A stretch of 64,000 nucleotides of DNA, from assembly GCA_948099385.1 (NCBI GenBank), contig CANUEZ040000028.1, positions 3,534,001 to 3,598,000 of the forward strand, in the 5' to 3' direction. Origin of the DNA: Fasciola hepatica. Lineage: Eukaryota; Platyhelminthes; Trematoda; Plagiorchiida; Fasciolidae. Positions within the stretch are counted from its first letter, which is position 1. Each line of letters starts with the position of its first letter. Positions 1 to 8,887 of the stretch are shown here, piece by piece. The notes under the pieces were generated by a model. The model searched no databases. It was given only the letters and a program-made list of their open reading frames with translations, and was not told the origin of the DNA. Both the position numbers and the translations under genes were made by a program.

Positions 1-2
1 TA

Positions 3-1337
3 CAACGCGAGGCTTTCGCCCGAGAACTCAAGAGGGCGGAAGAAGTGGGGCTGACCAATGAAGACATGCCATCTCCAAGAGGCGAGCTGAAGCGTTTAAA
101 CCCCAAAATCATCAACGGACTGCTGCGGGTGGATGGTAGGCTGACCAACGCCCACCTGAACTTCGACACAAAGTATCCTATACTGCTGCCTGCGAGACAA
201 CCTGTAGTAGAGCTAATGATTCAACACGTCCACGCCGTGGAGGGACATGCCGGGGAAAGTCACGTGACGAGCGTCATCCGAAAGCGTCTTTGGTTGTTGA
301 GAGGACGAGAGACTGTAAAACGCGTAATCCGACGGTGTGTGCAATGCAGGAGACGCAATGCCACAGCAGGAAAACAACTCACGGCCCCACTACCAGAATG
401 CAGGGTAACTACGGGCTGGTGGCCGTTCAGTGACACCGGGTTGGACTATTTCGGGCCCTTGTGGATCAAGTGCGGGAAAAGATTAGAAAAGCGATACGGA
501 TGTATCATGACGTGCATGAAATCACGTGCGGTGCACCTAGAAGTCGCACATTCGATGACGACCGATTCGTTTCTACTGGCCTTGCAAAGATTTATCAACC
601 GAAGAGGCGTACCGGCCGATATATACTCAGATAATGGATCGAACTTTGTGGGCGCTCAACGGGAATTGCAGCGTTGGCACAAGAACATAAACAGGGACGA
701 ACTGCAGAATCGAACCGTGGCCTACGGCATACGCTGGCATTTCAACCCCCCACAGGCCAGTCACTGAGGCGGCATATGGGAACGCATGATCCGGTCCGCC
801 AGACGGATATTGCTGTCAATCATGGAGCAGCAGCCGCCCGACGACGAGACCCTGAACACCGTCATGACTGAGGTGGAGCGAATCCTGAACAACCGCCTCC
901 TGGTTCCAGTATTGAACGGCGACCCCACCCACCTGGCGCTCACCCCAAACGACTTATTGACGCTAAGGTCGAACGAGGGTTTCCAAGGGCCGGTAAACCT
1001 TCGTGGGAGCTACCTCCACGGGTGGAAGCAAGCGAATTATCTGGCCAAGGTCTTCTGGAGGCGATGGCTACGGGAGTACCTACCGGCTTTGCAGACTCGA
1101 CAGAAGTGGATGGCCAAAACAAGACCATTCAAAGTTGGGGACGTGGTTATGATCGCCGACGAACGCGCACATTTCAGCGCTTGGTCTTTGGGAGTAGTTA
1201 CGGAAACCATCAAAAGCACTGACGAAATGATAAGAACGGTGAAGGTGAAGACAGCTAACGGAGTGCTCATTCGTGACATACGCAGTATTAACCTACTCGA
1301 GAGCGAAGACGGAGGAGCTGATAACCCTGTGGCCTAG
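3..1337 (+). pseudogene. BEL/Pao pol C-terminus (A): integrase and DUF5641-like tail
   Basis: The integrase would insert the element's cDNA into chromosomes in the nucleus. The frame runs from the window edge and shows the HHCC zinc-binding region (His pair near HVHAVEGH, Cys pair CVQC), then the catalytic core with the first Asp in DTGLDYFGPL, the second in YSDNGSNFVGA, and the Glu in GGIWERMIRS. The C-terminal part up to 1337 (ends DNPVA) matches the domain that follows integrase in BEL/Pao polyproteins. One lesion is visible: an in-frame TGA at 765-767, just before GGIWER. Copy C has CGA (Arg) there, so this is a C-to-T change at a CpG. Otherwise the frame is open. Confidence 0.88.
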
Positions 1338-2048
1338 TAAACCTTTTTCACACCAGTAGTCGAGGTGGATAAAGAAACACCATATATACCACACAATCTC
1401 CGTCAAACACGTTAAGGTGCTCGCGGTCCCTTCGTTGACATTACAGAAGGTTCTTTCCGATATGTGGTGATGAGTGCGATTCCATTATACATCCCGATAC
1501 ATACACACATGCACGACGCACTCTACATCCCGTAAACCCATCATACATGTGACAGTGTTCTTTGTTCGCCTTTTGTTGACGCTACCGAATGCCCCTTGCA
1601 CATGTGGAAGTAGTGGAGCTCAGGTCACACATGCATGCTACATTTACTCGTTTTCTTGCCACGCGGTCTTTTGTTGACATTGCAGAAAGTCATCCTTTGA
1701 TGTGTAGTCATAACTGTGATTTCATTGTAACCCCGGCACACACACACACACGCACGCACACACACACACACACACACTCAAGCGCGTACATCCAGGACCA
1801 GACGGCCCCTTACGAGGACAACGTCTATGTGACCATTCACGCCCGCCATCGGTCATTTGGTCTTGTGGAAGATGTAGACTAGCCTCACGTCTATGTAGCC
1901 AATGGGTTAGGTGCGACCAGTAGTAGAACGTCGACGACGAGCATTAGACGCGCGCACTGACAGCAGGGCCTAGGCAGGTAGGAAGAATCAGTACCTTTAT
2001 ACCGAACCTTTGACTCTGCTAAGGATCCAGGAGGATTTTGGTGGGCGG
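1338..2048 (+). other. 3' untranslated region of BEL/Pao A
   Basis: Non-coding stretch between the pol stop and the LTR. It holds a (CA)n tract and ends in the purine-rich segment next to the LTR. The same region recurs in copy C (17681-18383) with few substitutions, so it is an integral part of the element. Confidence 0.8.
1737..1777 (+). repeat. (CA)n microsatellite inside BEL/Pao A
   Basis: About 20 CA units with two CG interruptions, directly readable. The equivalent tract in copy C (18080-18112) is shorter, so repeat length differs between copies of the same element. Confidence 0.95.
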
Positions 2049-2427
2049 TGTAACAGCCGGTCGTGGAAAATCCCCCTTTTTCCCTCGCGATTCAGTGTTT
2101 TTTCCCAACATCACTCATTTCCATACACTATTGACTTGTCTTTACGAACTGGTTGTTTTTCTGGACCAATTGTTGTTTGTTCGCGCCCAGAGCGCTATTT
2201 TGGCACATTCTTGTTCAGGACCTGCGTGACGCACGTGCTGTTTGCTCACACGCTGCTATTCGGTTTCTCGTTGTTGAGACTTTGTGATCGTATTATTGAG
2301 GTTTGTATATTGTTTACGTCATTGTTTATTTTAATAATCAAGTATCGTAGAATTATCACGGATAATCGCCTTCTGATTTCGGGATCCGTTGCGAATTTGG
2401 CTACGCATTGCTCAAACGTTCGTAACA
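2049..2427 (+). repeat. 379-bp LTR of BEL/Pao A
   Basis: Starts TGTAACAG and ends TTCGTAACA, so the ends are short inverted repeats of TGT...ACA type. It has the same length as the LTRs at 5939-6317 (reverse strand, 2 differences counted) and 18384-18762 (7 differences counted). The LTR would carry the promoter and polyadenylation signals; I did not identify them. Confidence 0.93.
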
Positions 2428-4174
2428 ACTGGTGCGTGGCCGATTCATCGTGGATAATCGTGAGCCGGTTAGCAACGAAAGTACTAAACCGGCTCCGTAC
2501 GTTGTTAATGTAGTAAAGTACTATCGTTGAATCCGTCCAGAAGCTCACCGACCAAATGTAGAGATCGAAACATCTCTTCACAGCTTGCACCACCCTGACT
2601 GCCAACACGGCTGCGCTGAGTTCAAGGCGTGGGATTGAGACCGACTTCAGTGGGGCAACGCGGGCTTTGGCAAACAGGATCCTCGTGGTATATTGTCCAT
2701 CTCCTGCGCACCATCGTCCGTACACCACAGCTCCATAACCGACTTCGGATGCATCGGAAAAGGCATGTAGTTCTCCAGTCCGTGTCGTATGGCCAGGGGT
2801 CAAACATCGTGGTATTCATATGTCCCCTAATTTCTTCAAGGTGTTCAAAAATTCCTCCCAGTCCAGCCGGTCCCCTCGGTCCAGTGACTGGTCCCAATCA
2901 ACTTTCTTACGGCACAGCCGCTGCAGCAAGATCTTTCCGGGTAGCAGCCATGGTGAGACGAAACCGAGCGGGTCGAACAAACTTGAGACGGCAGATAGTA
3001 TGCCACGACGGGTTATTGGCAGCTCGGGAACGTTCAGTTCGAAAACAAAATCGTCCGTTTCCGCGTCCCATTGTATCCCTAAAGTGCGCTCGATAGGAAG
3101 TGGAGAGCCGTCCAAATCTCTTACCCTTTCGGCCTTTTCGTGATACGGGATGACCTTCAGCACTTCCGAAGCGTTCGACATCCATTTAGTTAGATGGAAG
3201 CCACCCTCTTCCAGCAATCTCGTCAGACCCCTGAACTGCTCTAGAGCTGATTCCACATCATCGAATGACCCAAGGTAGTCGTCGACGTAGAAGTTCCTGC
3301 TGACGCTTTCTACCACCGTCCGATGTATTAGATCGCCATGTTTGTTCGCTGATTCTCGGAGGGCGTAGTTGGCACAAAATGGTGACGATATGGCTCCGAA
3401 GGGGTGGACGGTCATCCTATAATTCACCACTGCATTGTCCCGGTCGCTCCCTTCCCACCACAGGAAACGCAAAGCATCTCGTTCTCCTACCGGAATCTTC
3501 ACCTGATGGAACATTTCCCTAATGTCAGCAGACAAATCCACTTTACCCACTCTGAAACGGCACAGAACATCGATCAGTGGTGTGGTCCAGTCAGGCCCCT
3601 GTAGTAGGCGATCGTTTAACGACTTGCCCTGGAACTTGGCCGCACAGTCGAAAACCACGCGCAGTTTATTGGGTTTTTTGGGGTTGATAACCGGATGGTG
3701 AGGCAGATACCAGATACCCCTTTTGCTGTCGGTGTTAACAGGCACCTTTTCAACGTAACCGAGGGCCTCGTTTCGCTTCATCAAATCCGCGTATCGTTCC
3801 CACAGATTCTGGTCTCGAATGAAGCGTTCTTTTAGTCGTAGTAATCGTTGGAGAACATAATTTCTGTTGTCAGTCCACGGGTCGACCGGTGTGCGCCATG
3901 GGAGGGGAACCTCGAACTGTTTTTTGAGGCCTCTAGAGCCTTGCCGCACCGTTTGTAGAGCGAAGTGATCCTCTTGAGACAACGTCGGTCTTTCGTCCCC
4001 AATGTCATGAAACTCCTTTTCATAAAGCCGTTGCAGATGATACTCTATGCGGTCCGTTTCGGCGGATAAGTAATTCACGGAACCGCGTACCCCTACTGGA
4101 CCGTATAACATCCATCCCAGAGCCGTGCGTACGGCATAAGGTGCCTGGCGGTCGCCCACTCTTTGGTCAAGCAC
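2428..4174 (-). pseudogene. BEL/Pao reverse transcriptase and RNase H start (copy B)
   Basis: Continues the gag frame directly after the TGA at 4175-4177. It begins VLDQRVGDRQAPYAVRT, the conserved join from protease to RT in this superfamily. RT motifs include [14 protein letters not shown] (first catalytic Asp), MTVHPFGAISSPFCANYAL, and the YVDD box near 3272-3296. A second in-frame TGA (2816-2818) lies between KLGDI and IPRC. The RNase H begins at LHAFSDASEVGYGAVVYG and stops at 2428, where the reversed LTR of copy A starts. Apart from two TGAs and this truncation the coding sequence is undamaged. Confidence 0.88.
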
Positions 4175-5896
4175 TCAATGCGCCTCTGGCACGTCGCATC
4201 CGATGAGGAGATCCACCTCATCATCTTCCCAGTCTACGACGGTTACATCCTGCAGGTGGGGCCACCGAGTCAAGATTGCGTTCACCGACCTTGGTGCTCG
4301 CATGGGGAGATCCGCTAACGTGAATGCCTCCGTTGGTTCAATTTCCTCGTTAGTGTCTAGAGAGATGAGTTGCAGCCTTAATCTACCGGCAGTCATTACC
4401 TGTGTTCCGCCCACCGTGCTCACTGCTAACGACGTCGCACCTTTAGCCAGTTGGTGTTTGTCGGCAAACCGCTCTTTCACTAAAGTGGTGTCGGATCCAC
4501 TATCAACGAAAGCCAACGCCTTGACTATCCCAGTCGGAGTCACTACTCCCACGGCCACTACGCCTAAACGTACCGGTTTACTGGCAGATTGTGAAGTTGA
4601 ACAAATCACGCTGGGCTTGGCAATCGCCTCGGATATGGTTATTCTCGCCTGATGCAGCAGCCGATGGTGTCTGCCCGTGCAGCCCTCGTAACCACATCGA
4701 TTCCTTGTTCTACAGGCTGCTGCCCGGTGCGTGGTGTTGAGACAGATGAAACATGCTCCTGCCATCCTCGCCATTCCCCACCGTTCGTCTATTGTGGCGT
4801 TGCCGAACTTGGGGCATTCTGGTAGGCCATGGCTAGTACCACAGGATCTGCAATTTGGTTTCGCCGTAGCATCTCGTGAAATGACGTGTGTGTTGGTCCA
4901 AGGCTGGTACTTTGGATGTTCCCGTACAGGGGTTTGGACTTGGCTAGTACCGGGCTTGTTTGCTCGGTTGCTGTCCCGGATGAGTCGGCCGAATCTGCTG
5001 TCAGCTATCTTCGTTTGCCTGTCTAAGTATTCAGTCAGGTCTTCGAAGTTGGCTTCTCTGTCGCCTCGGCTTATCCGTTCAGCTTCTTCCGCCCACCGAC
5101 CCTGTAGTTCGGGAGAGTGGTGACGGACTATGCCTTCCAAAGTGTGCATGGCGTCTAGGTCAGCCCTGTAACCTAAATGGTCGAGGGCTATTGAGCAGTT
5201 CTGCATCTTGATCACCAGGTCGGCCATGGTGTAGACGTCGCCCTTGGTTCTCTTTGCCTCTGCCATCACGCCCTCTATTAGGTTACGGGCTACTTTGAAA
5301 GGTTGGACAAACAAGTCCCTCAGAATCTTTCTTGCCCTTGTGTAGCCTTGTTCTGGATCGAGCATGGTGCATCCGTCGATAGCTTCTCGCGCTCGGCCTC
5401 GGCAGTAGTGAGTAAGGTAAAGAAGCCTTTGCCCAGGGTCGTTTACCTTGTTTTCAACGAACGTCTCGAACTGTTTGACAAACTTGCAGTATTGCTCAGC
5501 TCGCCCGTCGAAAACCGTTAACTCCACTCTAGGCAGATCGATCGATGGTGGTTTGTATTCGGCGACCGGCGTGGGGTTCCCTACCTTATTGCACTCTAAC
5601 CTATCGGAAGTGTCGAAGTCACTGGTCCTATACTCTCGCTGTTTCTGTGTACACTTCTCTGCTTCATGCGCCTGTAGCCTAGCCGAAAGTAACTGTTGCT
5701 CTAGTTCTATTATTCTCAGCTTATATAAATCAACGTCCTTACGATCAATATTGCTTTCAATAACACATGAGCTAGCACTGACAGGACTAAGCGATCTAGC
5801 ATTAACTAAAGAATCATAAGTACCCAAAACCTCCCCAGAGACTTGCCGTATTACTTCCTGTCCGGGTTCGACTGCCTTTGATCCTTTCCTTGGCAT
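4175..5896 (-). CDS. BEL/Pao Gag-protease (copy B)
   Basis: Gag packages element RNA into virus-like particles; the protease cuts the polyprotein. I chose the Met at 5896 (MPRKGSKAVE) because the upstream Met at 5977 lies inside the LTR. The N-terminal part has a probable coiled coil (around IIELEQQLLSARLQAHEAEK). A gag domain follows (LPRVELTVFDG onward). CCHC-like knuckles are at about residues 349-361 (CRSCGTSHGLPEC) and 382-395 (CFICLNTTHRAAAC), followed by a third Cys/His cluster. The aspartic protease motif VDSGSD is near residue 464. The frame ends at a TGA (4175-4177) after DVPEAH; BEL/Pao proteins normally have Trp there, and the frame continues into RT. Confidence 0.87.
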   Translation of the reverse strand: MPRKGSKAVEPGQEVIRQVSGEVLGTYDSLVNARSLSPVSASSCVIESNIDRKDVDLYKLRIIELEQQLLSARLQAHEAEKCTQKQREYRTSDFDTSDRLECNKVGNPTPVAEYKPPSIDLPRVELTVFDGRAEQYCKFVKQFETFVENKVNDPGQRLLYLTHYCRGRAREAIDGCTMLDPEQGYTRARKILRDLFVQPFKVARNLIEGVMAEAKRTKGDVYTMADLVIKMQNCSIALDHLGYRADLDAMHTLEGIVRHHSPELQGRWAEEAERISRGDREANFEDLTEYLDRQTKIADSRFGRLIRDSNRANKPGTSQVQTPVREHPKYQPWTNTHVISRDATAKPNCRSCGTSHGLPECPKFGNATIDERWGMARMAGACFICLNTTHRAAACRTRNRCGYEGCTGRHHRLLHQARITISEAIAKPSVICSTSQSASKPVRLGVVAVGVVTPTGIVKALAFVDSGSDTTLVKERFADKHQLAKGATSLAVSTVGGTQVMTAGRLRLQLISLDTNEEIEPTEAFTLADLPMRAPRSVNAILTRWPHLQDVTVVDWEDDEVDLLIGCDVPEAH

Positions 5897-5938
5897 TTTG
5901 CGTGAATTTTCCTCGTTCCAAATAGATCTATTGAGTAT

Positions 5939-6317
5939 TGTTACGAACGTTTGAGCAATGCGTAGCCAAATTCGCAACGGATCCCGAAATCAGAAGGCGA
6001 TTATCCGTGATAGTTCTACGATACTTGATTATTAAAATAAACAATGACGTAAACAATATACAAACCTCAATAATACGATCACAAAGTCTCAACAACGAGA
6101 AACCGAATAGCAGCGTGTGAGCAGACAGCACGTGCGTCACGCAGGTCCTGAACAAGAATGTGCCAAAATAGCGCTCTGGGCGCGAACAAACAACAATTGG
6201 TCCAGAAAAACAACCAGTTCGTAAAGACAAGTCAATAGTGTATGGAAATGAGTGATGTTGGGAAAAAACACTGAATCGCGAGGGAAAAAGGGGGATTTTC
6301 CACGACCGGCTGTTACA
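5939..6317 (-). repeat. 379-bp 5' LTR of BEL/Pao B
   Basis: Reverse-strand LTR with the same TGTAACAG...CGTAACA ends as copies A and C. Two substitutions against LTR A were counted by eye. The leader between the LTR and the chosen start holds a TGG-initiated stretch about 17 bases in, a possible but unproven primer binding site. Confidence 0.92.
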
Positions 6318-6319
6318 GC

Positions 6320-6762
6320 AATCATCACAACGACCGGGTTTGCTTTTCGGCCATTTCAAGAGCTTCTGACTGTTCATATGCGAATTTGAGGTTGAGGGTT
6401 TTGTGCTCCACAAGACGTTACCCAATGGGGTCAGATACCATTCCAGCGATAAAAGCGTCCCTTACAGCGTCATCCAGGTGTTCTTCGGCAGTCACCGATT
6501 TAAAATTGCAATCTATAGCCAATAGCCTAAGTCTCTGTAGGAAATGGTCTAAGTTATCTCCAGTCTCTTGCATGCAAATGGCCAATAGATGATAGACGAG
6601 TACTTCATTCTTGGGTTGTATGTATATGAACTGAAGTGTAGTTACTGTTGTATCGTATTCATGAACTTTGAAATAAATCTGTACACCGATGGGGAGACAG
6701 TCGATTATAGCTCCAGATTTATCTAGGTTGTGTAGAGAAATGGGATCGATGAAGTTGATCAA
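6320..6762 (-). pseudogene. Ty3/Gypsy Gag remnant, target of BEL/Pao B
   Basis: The translation carries signatures of flatworm Ty3/Gypsy Gag: LDHFLQRLRLLAIDCNF, then VTAEEHLDDAVRDAFIAG, then RLVEHKTLNLKFAYEQ. There is an in-frame TAA near 6418 before RLVEHK. The similarity runs to within a few bases of the B LTR at 6317, so B appears to have landed in this gag. No protease or RT of the Gypsy element is visible nearby; the rest may lie beyond copies A and B to the left. Confidence 0.72.
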
Positions 6763-8430
6763 TGTATGTGTTCAATCTTTCCAAGCATCGGCGGCGCTCT
6801 GAGAGTTCGGATCTTCGAGAAAACGATGAGGTGGGTGGAAACGATTTATTTTATTTTCAGATGAATAAATTGTAATGGTAGTGGGGAGGACGTTCACAAA
6901 TTTAGCAGATATAATAGTGAATGAGAAAGAATTGCCGTGCAAGTTAGGCTTCGTTCATTTTAAAATGTAGTACAGAGTGAAACGCAAAAAAGAATACGTC
7001 AGATGATCTATAAAAGGCAAACAACTTGGAAGCAACGTTTGTGAACCGGAATGGCTCACGATAGGGCGAATAGACCTGTCGCTCGGTCATCGGCTCCCAA
7101 CACAAACTTCCTGTTGCCTGACAGGTAGCACTTCGTTGTGCACGGACTGAAGTTGCTTCCTTCAACAAAAAGCCGAGTGATGCTGAGGATGCCACTTTGT
7201 GCCTAACTCCAAAGGTTCTTTATGAACCGTTTCTTCGCTTACTTTGCTCATAGGTAGGTGCCATTCGGGACATCCACGAAGCCGGTTCATCTTACCTCAG
7301 AAGCTAGCCGTGTAAGAGTAGAAAGTAAGTTTATGTCCCTTAACTTCCGAAAATAACAGGAAGCGTTTTGGGGTTTACCAGTGTGCAAGGCTTTATATTC
7401 CAAATCTTATTTGTGCTGCCGTTTTGGGTTACCGCGCCAGTTGGTATTTCTTGTACGCTAACCTTAATGTGGCATTCCGCAGAGGGAGGATGGAAGTTAG
7501 TTTCTGGGCTCGGGGTGGATAGTTCACATACGTCTGGGATACATTTTGCAGGTGACGAAACGGCAACTTCACTTGGTGTGATGGCTTGCTTGCCTCCATG
7601 ACTCAAAGAGCTGTACATGATGGCTTCCTTAGGCCCGAGATGCAACCGTGCCTGACAGGTCAATGGGTAGACGCCAGACGAAGTTCAGCCTCAGAATCAG
7701 TTGATGGGCAACATCTGGTTCTAACCACCATGCCCCTGGAGAGAATACTTCAGCGAATAAACACGAAGGGAAACAGTTTACCGGTCTAAAAACCTCCACT
7801 AGATGGACAGAAGAGTGGAGTACCTGGACAGTGGGAAAAGTCATCGCGCTTCATAAGGCAGCTGTCGCCCGTCTAAACTGGACAGCTCAAGCCCAAAGCA
7901 TGCTGCTCCGTCCACGTTCAACTTGCTCCATTGGGTGCATGGGGCCAATGAATAAATTCGAAAGGTGGATCGATAACAAAACACCAGCGAAGCCAAGACA
8001 AAACGCATGCAGCAATCAGGTCTCACGTGAGAGACCAGAAGAAGTTCCTTCACGCGTGCTTCGGTCACGTTTCTGTGGTGGCCTAATGACCCATTGCCTT
8101 GAGTGAGACTTTTGAGTCATACGTTCTGGTAAGGGTTCCCAAAGAAAAACCCCTTTGTGATGCGGGCAGCCGCGAAGTATGATTCATCCAAAAATCGTCA
8201 GCGGTCCCTCGGGAATCATTTCATATTTCCCTGTCCTTCTTTCTTCGCACCCTAATTCCGAATGGATAAGGGAGGTCACAATGACTCGTGCCTGTGAACC
8301 TGCAACCTTCAATGGGTAGCAACTTAGAGACAGCCGAAAAGTGGATCGATTCTCCAATCTAAGCAATCTCTTCACCTTGCTGTTTTTCACATCCGCTTAC
8401 TTCACCAAACGAGGCAACAGGCTGCCCTAG

Positions 8431-8432
<2 letters not shown>
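6763..8432. other. Unassigned, probably old repeat sequence
   Basis: No convincing gene. The right part of the minus-strand region next to the Gypsy gag could be its leader or LTR, but I see no defining ends. The only recognisable signal is the patch at 7645-7765, which resembles the 5' head of the RTE-like element at 28 kb. Confidence 0.5.
7645..7765 (+). repeat. Diverged copy of RTE-like 5' leader
   Basis: Shares an ordered series of short identical blocks with 28028-28165: GCCTGACAGGTCA, TGGGTAGA, then ATCTGGTYYWARCCA further on. At 28 kb this leader precedes a recognisable RTE-like endonuclease; here no coding part follows. Assigned by eye only. Confidence 0.5.

Positions 8433-8511
<79 letters not shown>
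8433..8511. repeat. (TA)n microsatellite
   Basis: About 39 uninterrupted TA units, self-complementary on both strands. Such tracts are mutable and often collapse in assemblies, so the length may not be exact. Confidence 0.95.
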
Positions 8512-8513
<2 letters not shown>

Positions 8514-8887
8514 GGTACAGACATAGTGCCAACCAGACCATCGGATAGTAGGAAAACAATGTACGAAATAAAAGAGGACAGAGAAGTTGGGAAAAAAATC
8601 TCCCTAAAAGGTTTCCCCCTGCTGTGGAGACAGTACAGTTACCCCAATATAAAGGCACTGATTACAATAATGTTATTATCATCCCCGAAAACATTCTACT
8701 TTTCTATTTGTTCTAGTTATCTATTTATGTGCCTATTTGAATCCGTATCTTATCGCGCCACGCCATACTGGCAACATCTACGTAGCTTCCCTCCGATTGA
8801 TTGTGTAGTATGCAAGGATCAGCGTCTTCAGTCTTCAGGTAAAGGGCAGTGGGAAGTCATCCCGTATGAGCCCTATCACATCGTACT

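Larger units (their letters stand above)
1..2427 (+). mobile_element. BEL/Pao retrotransposon copy A, 3' part
   Basis: This is the downstream part of a BEL/Pao LTR retrotransposon: end of pol, a 0.7-kb 3' untranslated stretch, and a 379-bp LTR. The 5' part lies beyond the left edge, so the window starts inside pol. It is nearly identical to copy C at 13248-18762. A purine-rich stretch just before the LTR (about 2028-2048) fits the polypurine tract that primes plus-strand DNA synthesis. The last LTR base, 2427, is followed directly by copy B in the opposite orientation, which suggests integrase-made insertion of A into B. Confidence 0.9.
2428..6317 (-). mobile_element. BEL/Pao retrotransposon copy B, cut at RNase H
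   Basis: On the minus strand: LTR (6317-5939), a short leader, gag-protease, then RT and the start of RNase H, ending at 2428 where the LTR of copy A begins. Integrase and the 3' LTR are missing from the window. If A is inserted in B, they should lie to the left of the window. The LTR sits inside a Ty3/Gypsy gag remnant. Gag and pol share one frame, broken only by two TGA codons; I see no frameshift in about 3.5 kb. Confidence 0.9.

Noticed and set aside
8433..8511. Tyr/Ile-repeat reading frame across the TA tract
   Set aside because: Produced by the microsatellite alone; no codon pattern outside it.
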